The notes under the pieces: generated by a model
Databases searched by the model: none
Seen by the model: the letters and a program-made list of their open reading frames with translations, nothing else
Told to the model about the DNA's origin: nothing
Source of the DNA: Flavobacterium frigidarium DSM 17623
GTDB lineage: Bacteria; Bacteroidota; Bacteroidia; Flavobacteriales; Flavobacteriaceae
Assembly: GCF_000425505.1 (NCBI RefSeq)
Contig: NZ_KE384392.1
Location: 316,713 to 380,712, forward strand
Reading direction: 5' to 3'
DNA length: 64,000 nucleotides
Position numbers and translations under genes: made by a program
In this document: positions 55,494-63,091 of the stretch, piece after piece
Position numbering within the stretch: the first letter of the stretch is position 1
Layout of the letters: each line of letters starts with the position of its first letter

Positions 55494-56537
55494 ATGAACT
55501 GGAGTGCAAAGATTATAACCCATAAAAAAGTAAAGCGAATTGCCGTTTATTTTGAACAAAACATTCGAATGCAAGAAAAAGTGAAGGAATGTGAAGGCGC
55601 ACAGTGGAGCACTACAAAAGCAGTATGGCACGTAGCAGATACTGTCGAAAACCGATTTAGATTTGACCTCCTACCCCATTCACAATCGCTACCATCCAGG
55701 GAAGGTATCGAGCAAATCGAAAAATTTAAAAATCATTTACGATCACAGCGTTATAGTAGTAGCACCGTCGCGACATATAGCGATGCTTTAAAATCATTTT
55801 TGGTCTTTTACCGTGAGAAACCCATCAACGAAATAACAAATGAAGATGTGATTATTTACAACAACGACTATATCTTAAAAAATAAACTTTCGGCTTCTTA
55901 TCAAAACCAAATTGTGAATGCCATCAAACTTTTTTTTCAAACTATTAGAGAAACTAAAATAGTAGTTGATAAAATACATCGTCCCAAAAGAGCTAAATTG
56001 CTACCAAATGTACTTAGTAAGGAAGAAGTAAAGTTGCTATTAGAGGCGCATAGCAATATTAAGCATAAAACCATGCTATCAGTAATATACAGTTGCGGAC
56101 TGCGATGTGGTGAACTACTAGCGTTAAAGCCAGCCGATATTGATTCAAAGCGCAATATCGTATTGTTGAAAAATTCAAAAGGTAAAAAAGATCGCATCGT
56201 GCCACTGAGTCCTAAGATACTAGACATGCTTCGTGACTATTATAAAATTTGCAAACCCAAGTATTATCTGTTTGAGGGACAAACTGAGGGAAGAGCCTAC
56301 GAAGCTCGAAGTTTGCAATTGATTCTAAAACAAGCCTTAAAAAAAACAGGTATTAAAAAGCCCGTAACACTACACTGGTTGCGCCACAGTTATGCTACAC
56401 ATTTACTAGAAAGTGGCACAGATTTGAGATACATACAAGAACTTTTAGGGCACAACAGCAGCAAAACTACCGAAATATATACACATGTAAGTACAAAAAA
56501 TTTACAGCAAATAAAAAGTCCATTTGATGATTTGTAA
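55494..56537 (+). CDS. Tyrosine site-specific recombinase at the head of a cassette array
   Basis: 347 residues. About 70 N-terminal residues form an extra arm-like domain (WSAKIITHKKVKRIAVYFEQN), followed by a core-binding SAM-like domain (75-160) and the catalytic domain. Catalytic set: Arg204 (CGLRCGELL), Lys231/232 (SKGKKDR), His294-x-x-Arg297 (LHWLRHSYATHLL), His320 (LLGHNS), nucleophile Tyr329 (TTEIYTHV), all intact. The end IKSPFDDL resembles IntI/XerC tails. The ~35-residue insertion between Lys and HxxR that marks integron IntI is missing. The cassette sites begin ~100 bp past its stop in the same direction. Confidence 0.9.
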   Translation: MNWSAKIITHKKVKRIAVYFEQNIRMQEKVKECEGAQWSTTKAVWHVADTVENRFRFDLLPHSQSLPSREGIEQIEKFKNHLRSQRYSSSTVATYSDALKSFLVFYREKPINEITNEDVIIYNNDYILKNKLSASYQNQIVNAIKLFFQTIRETKIVVDKIHRPKRAKLLPNVLSKEEVKLLLEAHSNIKHKTMLSVIYSCGLRCGELLALKPADIDSKRNIVLLKNSKGKKDRIVPLSPKILDMLRDYYKICKPKYYLFEGQTEGRAYEARSLQLILKQALKKTGIKKPVTLHWLRHSYATHLLESGTDLRYIQELLGHNSSKTTEIYTHVSTKNLQQIKSPFDDL

Positions 56538-56569
56538 GTTTAAATTTATATATTTGATTTATAAATAAA

Positions 56570-56648
56570 GCGAAACAAACCTTCGCTTATCCACCCGATT
56601 ATGGGTGTCTTTGAGAAGGTTTGTTTCGCCTATATACTAGTTACCTGC
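56570..56648 (+). other. attI-like region: 15-bp inverted repeat with inner hairpin plus first cassette junction
   Basis: Perfect arms GCGAAACAAACCTTC (56570-56584) and GAAGGTTTGTTTCGC (56615-56629) enclose a smaller stem CACCC / GGGTG. Eleven bases later comes the junction ACTAG|TTACCTGC: the G at 56640 and TTACCTGC at 56641 start cassette 1. It lies just after the recombinase stop, so it may be the recombinase terminator, the primary insertion site, or both. No T run follows the stem, which is against a plain terminator. Confidence 0.55.
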
Positions 56649-56691
56649 AAGCCTCCCGCAGAACAAGACTAATAAGCATTAATGGAAAAAT

Positions 56692-57564
56692 ATGGAAAAA
56701 AAACGTTTTAAAGAAATTCAGAAAAAATTTGTTGAAAGTCCACTTTTTTCAATGTTTCAAATCTTTGACAAATATCCAAGAACAGTTTATAAATATAGAA
56801 ACTGGGAAGACAACTATCACAAAAAAATTTTAACTGATAACGAAATTTTTTTGTCACCACCAAACTTATTCAACGATCCTTTTGATTGTAGAATTTATGA
56901 CGACTACTCTTGGGTCTATGATGAACAGAAAAGAAATGCGCATATTGAAAAATCATTAATAGAAAACAAAGATTATATTATAAAAGAACATGGAAGTATT
57001 GAAAAAGGAAGAAAATTAATAGTCGAAAATTTTGCTTATCCAGTAATATTTCAAGCTCGTTCAGAAAAAAGTGCTGACGATTTTAATGACAAACATATTG
57101 GAATAGTTTCTTTCGCTGAAAATTGTGACTCAATTTTAATGTGGTCACATTATGCAAATCATCACAAAGGTTTTAGTGTCGGTTTTGATGAGAGAAAATT
57201 AAAAGTGTCAGGTTTATTTGATTTGTGCGAAAGTGTAATATATTCTGAAGAAATGCCAAACTTATATATTGATGATAGGAGAACAAAAAAAATAAATGTC
57301 CAATTACACAAAAGTATTGAATGGGAATATGAACGTGAATATAGAGCAATATCATTGTTTAATAATGAACAAATCAAAAAACCATCTCATAGAATCGTAA
57401 ATTTTAACGATTCGTACATCAAGGAAATTGTTTTTGGGCTTCTTACTCCAGAAGAGCATAAAAAAGAGATTGCTGAAATTGCAAAGAATAAAAATATACC
57501 ATTATTTGAAATGAAAAAGATTCCGCTTAAGTTTAAATTGATAAAAATGCCTTATGAAGATTAG
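56692..57564 (+). CDS. DUF2971 protein (cassette 1)
   Basis: 290 residues. The pattern VYKYRNWEDNY ... LTDNEIFLSPPNLFNDPFDCRI ... GIVSFAENCDSILMWSHYANHHKGFSVGFDE ... WEYEREYRAI is typical of DUF2971. Members are often found in accessory and defence-like loci; molecular activity is unknown to me. No signal peptide or membrane segment. It is the sole gene in cassette 1, starts 51 bases after the cassette junction and ends 4 bases before the site palindrome. Confidence 0.8.
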   Translation: MEKKRFKEIQKKFVESPLFSMFQIFDKYPRTVYKYRNWEDNYHKKILTDNEIFLSPPNLFNDPFDCRIYDDYSWVYDEQKRNAHIEKSLIENKDYIIKEHGSIEKGRKLIVENFAYPVIFQARSEKSADDFNDKHIGIVSFAENCDSILMWSHYANHHKGFSVGFDERKLKVSGLFDLCESVIYSEEMPNLYIDDRRTKKINVQLHKSIEWEYEREYRAISLFNNEQIKKPSHRIVNFNDSYIKEIVFGLLTPEEHKKEIAEIAKNKNIPLFEMKKIPLKFKLIKMPYED

Positions 57565-57568
57565 GCCA

Positions 57569-57703
57569 GCAGGTAACAGCCGTTTGGCAAGATTGCGAAT
57601 TTGGCGGTAAATTCACGTGTACGTTTCGCAGGAAATTATATCTTTAACGGAAAATATAAGGTTACGAAGTTCGCAACCTCGCCAAGCGGCAAAACGTTAT
57701 GGT
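57569..57703 (+). repeat. attC-like site 1 (end of cassette 1)
   Basis: Opens with GCAGGTAAC, the exact complement of the cassette-1 start GTTACCTGC. Left arm CGTTTGGCAAGATTGCGAA pairs with TTCGCAACCTCGCCAAGCG; between stem blocks sit AGC on the left and GCAAAAC on the right. Core junction AAC|G|TT at 57694-57698, where cassette 2 begins. Confidence 0.85.
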
Positions 57704-57727
57704 AAATAGCTCTTTGGACGTGCTCAA

Positions 57728-58018
57728 CTAATGTGATTTTAATTTTTTTAAGTGATGACTAAAAAAGTTTACAGTAAGCTGCCGGAAATAAAAACCTAGA
57801 GCAGCAAAATTAATTGTTGCCGATATTGAATACAGAGCTACTCTAAAGACATTTGATAGCGGATTTTTTTTTGTATTTTTTCGAGATTTAGGAGAAGTTT
57901 GATTCCACAGTATTAAAACTATCGAAAGCGTAAAATTGAAATGACGGAGAAATAAACTGGAATCGACAATAGAAACGTCCAACCTTATGTGCCTAGCATA
58001 CGTGTCGCTACATACCAT
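57728..58018 (-). CDS. Hypothetical small membrane protein on the opposite strand (cassette 2)
   Basis: 96 codons on the minus strand, the only open frame of any size in cassette 2. Two hydrophobic stretches (HFNFTLSIVLILW and FRVALYSISATINFAALGFYF) flank a basic loop KSRKNTKKN. The only ATG (58018) lies inside the attC-like site 2, so the true start could be internal or the frame may be fortuitous. No family recognised. Confidence 0.35.
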   Translation of the reverse strand: MVCSDTYARHIRLDVSIVDSSLFLRHFNFTLSIVLILWNQTSPKSRKNTKKNPLSNVFRVALYSISATINFAALGFYFRQLTVNFFSHHLKKLKSH

Positions 58019-58141
58019 AACACACGTTTGTGGTTATTGCGGAATTTAGTGGAATTATCGTTTTTTATTAGTATTTTCGTTACACCGAAAATACTCGTCT
58101 TCGATGTCCGCAACATCCACAAGCGCGGGGACGTTAGCCAT
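58014..58141 (+). repeat. attC-like site 2 (end of cassette 2)
   Basis: Opens with ACCATAAC, complement of the cassette-2 start GTTATGGT. Arms CGTTTGTGGTTATTGCGGA / TCCGCAACATCCACAAGCG; inner hairpin GTATTTTCG / CGAAAATAC. Ends at junction GAC|G|TT (58133). Confidence 0.85.
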
Positions 58142-58174
58142 AATTATAAAAAACCTTACTGAAACCAACATAAT

Positions 58175-59041
58175 TTGAAAATAAACTTGACAAAATATAT
58201 TTTACCAATACTCTTAGTTTCTTTACTTTGTTCATCTTGCAAAAAGAAAACAGTTATTGAAAGTGAATTAAATTTGATTGGTTTAAAACCTGAAACTTTT
58301 AAATTAATTGACACAACATTTTATGATAGCAAAAAGATAAGATCATTACGATTTATAAAAACTAAAACTGAATATATTGATGTTTTCTTCTACGAATCAG
58401 GAAAAAAGAAATCTATTGGACCAATAAAAAAAAATCAATGTCATAATAAATATATTGATTGGTATGAAAATGGAAAAGATAAATGGACAAGAGAATATTT
58501 TTATGGAAAGCAAATTGGAAAAAGTATTGAATACCAAGAAAATGGTAATTTAAAACAAATTAATGATAATGATAAAAAAGAAATAACAGAATATTGGCAA
58601 AATGGTAATCCAAAAATGAAGTTTATAGAAGGAGGTTTGCAATATTTTTATTATTCAAATGGTAACTTTTTAGACAAATATGATCCTATAAATAAAACCG
58701 AATACCTTGTGAAATTTTTTAATGAAAACGGAAAAATTGTTTTTTCAGGAAATTCTAAATCGAACATTCTTTATAAGAATAATGATAAATATAATGGGAA
58801 AATAATCTGTTTTTTCAATAATGGAAAAATTTCCCATTTTGAAGAAATAATCAATGGAGTTAATGAAGGTAAATTCTACAGTTATTATGGAAATGGAATC
58901 TTAAAATTTGAAGGGGATTATAAAAACGGGAAAGAAGTATTTTATAAGTGTTATTTTGAAAATGGAAAAGTAAACTTTATTAGAGACGCCAAAAATAAGA
59001 CATTTACACAATGGAATGAAAAAGGGGAAATCATAAAATAA
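58175..59041 (+). CDS. MORN-repeat (YwqK-like) lipoprotein (cassette 3)
   Basis: 288 residues. Starts at TTG 58175 (no ATG nearby); signal (M)KINLTKYILPILLVSLLCSSCKKK gives a lipoprotein with Cys22. The body holds repeated Y-x-x-N/S-G-x-x-K units (WYENGKDKW, YQENGNLKQ, YWQNGNPKM, FFNNGKISH, YYGNGILKFEGDYKNGK, CYFENGKVNF), the MORN_2 pattern seen in proteins labelled YwqK-family antitoxins. Probable outer-surface or periplasmic location. Function unknown. Confidence 0.75.
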   Translation: MKINLTKYILPILLVSLLCSSCKKKTVIESELNLIGLKPETFKLIDTTFYDSKKIRSLRFIKTKTEYIDVFFYESGKKKSIGPIKKNQCHNKYIDWYENGKDKWTREYFYGKQIGKSIEYQENGNLKQINDNDKKEITEYWQNGNPKMKFIEGGLQYFYYSNGNFLDKYDPINKTEYLVKFFNENGKIVFSGNSKSNILYKNNDKYNGKIICFFNNGKISHFEEIINGVNEGKFYSYYGNGILKFEGDYKNGKEVFYKCYFENGKVNFIRDAKNKTFTQWNEKGEIIK

Positions 59042-59043
59042 CT

Positions 59044-59171
59044 ATGGCTAACAGCTGTTTTGATATAGCTGGAATTTAGTGGAATTTCCGTTTCGCATCA
59101 AGTTTTCGTTAAGCCGAAAATTGAGCGTTTACGAACTTCCAGCCATCTCAAAGCAGCGAAACGTTGGCAGT
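59044..59171 (+). repeat. attC-like site 3 (end of cassette 3)
   Basis: Opens with ATGGCTAAC, complement of the cassette-3 start GTTAGCCAT. Arms TGTTTTGATATAGCTGGAA / TTCCAGCCATCTCAAAGCA; inner hairpin TTTTCG / CGAAAA. Nearly identical to site 4 (about five differences outside the variable ends). Junction AAC|G|TT at 59163. Confidence 0.9.
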
Positions 59172-59210
59172 AATTATACCGCAGAATCAGGAATCGAAAT
59201 CTAAAAAGCA

Positions 59211-59738
59211 ATGAGAAAATTGGAAATATTTTACGTTTTAGCTTTACTAATTTTATTAAATTCATGTACAGAAAAAACAAGTTCATTAAAAACTTTCATT
59301 TTTTCCAATGAATCGATGCCTTTTGATTATTCAATAAAACTAAATTCTCATGATTCAATTTATCTTCAAACAAGATTTCCCAATCCTGAAAAAGATGAAT
59401 ATGGAATCTTAAGAGAAAAACAAAAAGACTCTTTATTTAATTTGCTTGATAATATTGATTTTTCAAAATATAAGACGAGTTATACGGACGAACATTTACA
59501 AGATGGTGAAGCTTTTAGGTTTATAATAAAACGTGATGAAAAAATAGATTCAATTTTTATTTATGGCGATAATGGTCCAGAAGAATTTTATGAACTTGCA
59601 GAAAAAATCAAAATATTAATAAGCAAAACGGAATTCACTAAATTAAATAAAAAAGTAGATTTCGAAAAATTAAATTATAAAATGCTTCCACCTCCTCCAC
59701 CGCCGCCGAAGATTGAAAAGATAATCTATAAAAAATAA
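59211..59738 (+). CDS. Lipoprotein of unknown function (cassette 4)
   Basis: 175 residues. Lipobox LLNSC (Cys19) after MRKLEIFYVLALLILL. Central part DEHLQDGEAFRFIIKRDEKIDSIFIYGDN resembles short lipoproteins found in Bacteroidota accessory regions. The C terminus has a run of seven Pro (LPPPPPPPKIEK) and a basic tail. No domain recognised. Ends 2 bases before its attC-like site. Confidence 0.7.
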   Translation: MRKLEIFYVLALLILLNSCTEKTSSLKTFIFSNESMPFDYSIKLNSHDSIYLQTRFPNPEKDEYGILREKQKDSLFNLLDNIDFSKYKTSYTDEHLQDGEAFRFIIKRDEKIDSIFIYGDNGPEEFYELAEKIKILISKTEFTKLNKKVDFEKLNYKMLPPPPPPPKIEKIIYKK

Positions 59739-59740
59739 CT

Positions 59741-59869
59741 ACTGCCAACCGCTGTTTTGATATAGCTGGAATTTAGTGGAATTGCCGTTCCGCATCAAGT
59801 TTTCGTTAAGCCGAAAATTGAGCGGTTACGAACTTCCAGCCATCTCAAAGCAGCAAAACGTTGTGTGAG
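59741..59869 (+). repeat. attC-like site 4 (end of cassette 4)
   Basis: Opens with ACTGCCAAC, complement of the cassette-4 start GTTGGCAGT. Same arms and inner hairpin as site 3. Junction AAC|G|TT at 59860. Confidence 0.9.
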
Positions 59870-59908
59870 ATTATAAAGAACCAACGTGCTAAAAACAACC
59901 AAAACAGA

Positions 59909-60037
59909 ATGGATAACAAAAGAATTTTTGAACTAATACAAAATCTAGGTTTAGCCCTAACAGACTATGAGCATATATGGACTAACGAATTAAGAAAAGA
60001 GTATGAAGAAGTTACTACTTACCTTTCTTCTTGTTAG
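59909..60037 (+). CDS. Short hypothetical protein (cassette 5, first frame)
   Basis: 42 residues (MDNKRIFELIQNLGLALTDY...). Acidic, soluble. It starts 48 bases after the cassette-5 junction, where cassette genes usually start, and converges with and overlaps the opposite-strand SANT-like gene by 23 bases. Weak support. Confidence 0.35.
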   Translation: MDNKRIFELIQNLGLALTDYEHIWTNELRKEYEEVTTYLSSC

Positions 60038-60227
60038 AAAAGTTTCTATCGTAAGGAGATTTATTGGTCGGTGCTAAAGACAAACCTAAAGAACTTACTT
60101 TTGCTCTTATTGCATCTTCAGTTCTTCCTAGTTTAAAAGCTATTAATCCTGTTGGCGTATTCCCTTTTATAAGAGCGATTAGTGTTTGAACATCATTAGC
60201 TGTCCATGATTTACCTTGATTTTGCAT
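60015..60227 (-). CDS. Small SANT/Myb-like DNA-binding protein (cassette 5, opposite strand)
   Basis: 70 residues. SWTANDVQTLIALIKGNTPTGLIAFKLGRTEDAIRAKVSSLGLSL has the W-x18-21 helix-turn pattern of SANT/Myb-like homeodomain folds, with a basic tail SPYDRNFSNKKKGK. Similar short proteins occur widely in Bacteroidota. It carries its own promoter (60250-60257) and is divergent from the next gene, so it could regulate that cassette. Confidence 0.6.
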   Translation of the reverse strand: MQNQGKSWTANDVQTLIALIKGNTPTGLIAFKLGRTEDAIRAKVSSLGLSLAPTNKSPYDRNFSNKKKGK

Positions 60228-60249
60228 AATATATAAATTTAATTAGTAA

Positions 60250-60257
60250 CAAATATA
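60250..60257 (-). promoter_or_regulatory. Promoter TATATTTG of the SANT-like gene
   Basis: Exact minus-strand TAnnTTTG, 23 bases before the ATG at 60227, immediately next to the divergent start at 60258. Confidence 0.5.
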
Positions 60258-61019
60258 ATGAATAAGATAAAGAATTTCTTCTTTAATAAGATAGAAGCAG
60301 GTAAGCCAACAAATTTTTCTGATTTAGTAAGTTCCTTTATATTTGGAGGGTTGAAAATTTTTATATTTTTTATGCTTAATGGTATAGTTAGTAGTTGGCT
60401 TTTCATTAATGATTACGAAAGTGAGTATAGATTTATATTTTCAATAATATCAAGTATAATAACTTTATCTATATTGCTTTACATTTTAGCAAATAGGATA
60501 CCTAATCAATTTAGAATTTTTAAAAATTATTTAAATACAAATAAATTAAATAAAAAAAGCACCAAACCTATTAAAATAAACACTATAAACTACAAACAAA
60601 TGAATTTTTTAGATTTTTTAAAACACAAAAGAAACCTTATTATAAAGTTTCTTATAATTAATGTTATAGCTTTATTTGTAAATGTTTTTCATATTGAGGG
60701 AGTTTTCCACACTGAAGGTTGTGAGAGTTCCTCACAAACTAAACACGCACTATTTACAAAAGAAACAGTAACAATATATGACAATCCGTACAATGAAGAA
60801 ACGTCAAATAGTTCAAGTGGAGGAATGGAAATTTTTTCCAAAAGTAATTTTTATCCATTTGTTCCATTCTTTAAACACAGTTTATTTAACGGCAAAAGTT
60901 ATTGTTCTAATTCTTTTTACGGCATTTTTGCATTTTATGACTACTCTGAATTTATAGCATACTTTTTTCTTTTATTTATTGTACTTTATTTTTATTGGGA
61001 TAAAAAAGTAAGAGTATGA
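60258..61019 (+). CDS. Hypothetical membrane protein (cassette 5)
   Basis: 253 residues, about four membrane segments (around 25-50, 58-80, 128-145 and a C-terminal LFIVLYFYW). A non-membrane loop of ~80 residues between the third and fourth segments contains Cys in HTEGCESSS and SYCSNS. No family recognised. Same cassette and direction as the next two genes. Confidence 0.55.
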   Translation: MNKIKNFFFNKIEAGKPTNFSDLVSSFIFGGLKIFIFFMLNGIVSSWLFINDYESEYRFIFSIISSIITLSILLYILANRIPNQFRIFKNYLNTNKLNKKSTKPIKINTINYKQMNFLDFLKHKRNLIIKFLIINVIALFVNVFHIEGVFHTEGCESSSQTKHALFTKETVTIYDNPYNEETSNSSSGGMEIFSKSNFYPFVPFFKHSLFNGKSYCSNSFYGIFAFYDYSEFIAYFFLLFIVLYFYWDKKVRV

Positions 61020-61038
61020 TTTGGAATAAAATTTGTTG

Positions 61039-61046
61039 TATATTTG
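61039..61046 (+). promoter_or_regulatory. Internal promoter TATATTTG in cassette 5
   Basis: Exact TAnnTTTG, 28 bases before ATG 61067; shows that this cassette carries its own promoter. Confidence 0.5.
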
Positions 61047-61066
61047 ATAAACTAAAACTTTTGATT

Positions 61067-61240
61067 ATGACAGCTGTCCTAAACATATTTAAAAAATCTA
61101 AAAAAGCAACTTCAACAGTAAAGACTACAGAAGTCAGAAGTGCTTTAGTTAGATTAGTTAATAGAATTGATACAACTGACGGGAAAAGCAAAGTTCTGAA
61201 AATTGGAGATAAATATTTTAGAGTTCGTGAACTTGGATAA
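61067..61240 (+). CDS. Small basic hypothetical protein (cassette 5)
   Basis: 57 residues from ATG 61067 (MTAVLNIFKKSKKATSTVKT); the frame upstream to 61016 crosses the promoter. Contains SALVRLVNRIDTTDGKSKVLKIGDKYFRVREL, a short strand-rich segment. No family recognised. 3 bases before the next gene. Confidence 0.5.
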   Translation: MTAVLNIFKKSKKATSTVKTTEVRSALVRLVNRIDTTDGKSKVLKIGDKYFRVRELG

Positions 61241-61243
61241 AAT

Positions 61244-62035
61244 ATGAACATAGCTTTTACTTCGATACTTCTTTTTATAATATTAGCTCCAGGACTTTTA
61301 TTCAGAATCTCTTATAACTCTTCAAAATTAAGTGTGAGAGACCCAAATAGAAATTTAGTAAATGACTTAACTTGGTCTATACTTCCTTCAATTATATTAC
61401 ATACTTTTTCTATATTTTTAGTTGAGTTATTTTCCACATACTTTATTGATTTCAAACAGTTGGGTAATTTACTTTTAGGAGTCACTTCATCAAATAAAAC
61501 GGAAGAGAGTTTTATTCAATTAAGGTGTTTTTTCTATCCAATCTTTTTCTATAATATAATTGTTTTTATCTCATCTATTGTATTGGGCTATTTGGCAATG
61601 AAGTTAGTACGTAAATTAAATTGGGACAGAAAATACAGATTTTTAAGATTTTCAAATAAGTGGCATTATATTTTTACAGGAGAATGTCTTGATTTTCCAG
61701 AAATTCCAGATGAATTCAAAGAAATAACGGACAAATATGTAAATGTTCTTTGCAAAGTTAACGGTAAAAGTGTTCTATATTCAGGAGAATTTTTTAATTA
61801 TTACGTAGATAGTAAAGGAGATTTAGAAGCTGTCCATTTAAAACTTCCCGAAAGGAGGTATTTAGAAAACGATGCGGAAGATAAGAAAGACTATTATAAA
61901 ATACCTTCAAAATATTTAGTAATTCCAAATTCGGATATTATAAACATTAACTTCAAATATATGAGTTCAACTGAAGTTACAGTAATAGATTTAACAGAAG
62001 AAGAAAAACATAATTTGATTGAATATCCCATATAA
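61244..62035 (+). CDS. Membrane protein with C-terminal soluble domain (cassette 5)
   Basis: 263 residues. Three membrane segments (about 5-25, 45-65, 98-120) are followed by a ~135-residue soluble part, KWHYIFTGECLDFPEIPDEFKEITDKYVNVLCKVNGKSVLYSGEFFNYYVDSKGDLEAVHLK, ending in a acidic tail. The layout resembles DUF6338-type proteins, but that is a weak guess. Last gene in cassette 5. Confidence 0.5.
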   Translation: MNIAFTSILLFIILAPGLLFRISYNSSKLSVRDPNRNLVNDLTWSILPSIILHTFSIFLVELFSTYFIDFKQLGNLLLGVTSSNKTEESFIQLRCFFYPIFFYNIIVFISSIVLGYLAMKLVRKLNWDRKYRFLRFSNKWHYIFTGECLDFPEIPDEFKEITDKYVNVLCKVNGKSVLYSGEFFNYYVDSKGDLEAVHLKLPERRYLENDAEDKKDYYKIPSKYLVIPNSDIININFKYMSSTEVTVIDLTEEEKHNLIEYPI

Positions 62036-62058
62036 CAAAATCAAAACCGAAGAATAAC

Positions 62059-62192
62059 CTCACACAACAGCCGTTTGGCAAGATTGCAAAATACAGTGGA
62101 ATTACCGTTCCGCTATGAGATTAATTATTAACAAAGACAGTTTGGATTCACGAAGTTTTGCAACCTCGCCAAGCGTCAAGACGTTAGCTTAC
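62059..62192 (+). repeat. attC-like site 5 (end of cassette 5)
   Basis: Opens with CTCACACAAC, complement of the cassette-5 start GTTGTGTGAG. Arms CGTTTGGCAAGATTGCAAA / TTTGCAACCTCGCCAAGCG (GTTTTGCAAC here). Junction GAC|G|TT at 62183. Confidence 0.9.
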
Positions 62193-62197
62193 ATATT

Positions 62198-62878
62198 ATG
62201 AAAATAGCTGTAACAATCATATTATCAATAATTTCACAACTTTGCTTGGGTCAAAATTGTATTTGCATAACTCGACCCGAATTGAATGAAATTATTTCTT
62301 GTGAAAAAACTATTTTTAAAAATGGAGCTAAAATATATCGAGAATTTAATTGCGACTCTTCTTGGGTTATATTTGAAAGCGAAAGTAAGAAAAAGAAAAT
62401 ACTTTTTTCATTAGATAAAGACTTAATCGAATTAACTGGGAGATTAGGATTTGCTAATTGGATAGAATATAAAAATTCTTTTATAGTAGAATATCATAAT
62501 GTTTCTGGATGCTGTGACCCTTATGAATTCAAATTATTTGATAAAACTAGTGGAAAAAAAATAGCAGAACTCGGAAGAGAAATATACCACAGCGAAAATC
62601 AGAAATATCCATACTTTGTAACTATTGACAACAAGAACTCTAATTTTTTATCTTTTTTAAATTTAAACACAAATAAGATTTTTAAAATAAATTTACCGAA
62701 TGGAAAAATTGAAAATACTTTAAAAATCACAAACGGAATTTTTTCAGAGACTTTATTTGATGAAGGACAAATTATAAATGGTGTCTTTGAAATTAAATAC
62801 AAGTACATGGAGAATGGAAAAGATAAAAAATGGTTATTTGGAAAAATCACTGTTGACTTAAAAAAATACGTAAGCTAA
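62198..62878 (+). CDS. Secreted protein of unknown function (cassette 6)
   Basis: 226 residues. Sec signal MKIAVTIILSIISQLCLGQ, then a mature part with several Cys (NCICITRP, ISCEKT, FNCDSSW, SGCCDPYEF). Beta-rich look with the HNVSGCCDPYEFKLFDKTSGKKIAELG block. No domain recognised. The stop codon lies within the first bases of attC-like site 6. Confidence 0.65.
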   Translation: MKIAVTIILSIISQLCLGQNCICITRPELNEIISCEKTIFKNGAKIYREFNCDSSWVIFESESKKKKILFSLDKDLIELTGRLGFANWIEYKNSFIVEYHNVSGCCDPYEFKLFDKTSGKKIAELGREIYHSENQKYPYFVTIDNKNSNFLSFLNLNTNKIFKINLPNGKIENTLKITNGIFSETLFDEGQIINGVFEIKYKYMENGKDKKWLFGKITVDLKKYVS

Positions 62879-63006
62879 CAGCCATTTAGCAATATTGCGA
62901 GTTTTGTGGTAAATTCACGTTTACGTTTCGCAAGATTTTTTATCTTTAGCGGAAAATAATCGGTCACGAAGTTCGCAACATCGCTAAGTGGCAAAACGTT
63001 ACCAGC
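62870..63006 (+). repeat. attC-like site 6 (end of cassette 6)
   Basis: Opens with GTAAGCTAAC, complement of the cassette-6 start GTTAGCTTAC. Arms CATTTAGCAATATTGCGA / TCGCAACATCGCTAAGTG. Junction AAC|G|TT at 62998. Confidence 0.9.
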
Positions 63007-63091
63007 AATTATGCGTGTTTCCGCCTAAAAAAAGAAGATTTTTGATTATAAAAAATGGATTTGTTAACACTAAAAGAAAAGGTTTTTTAAT

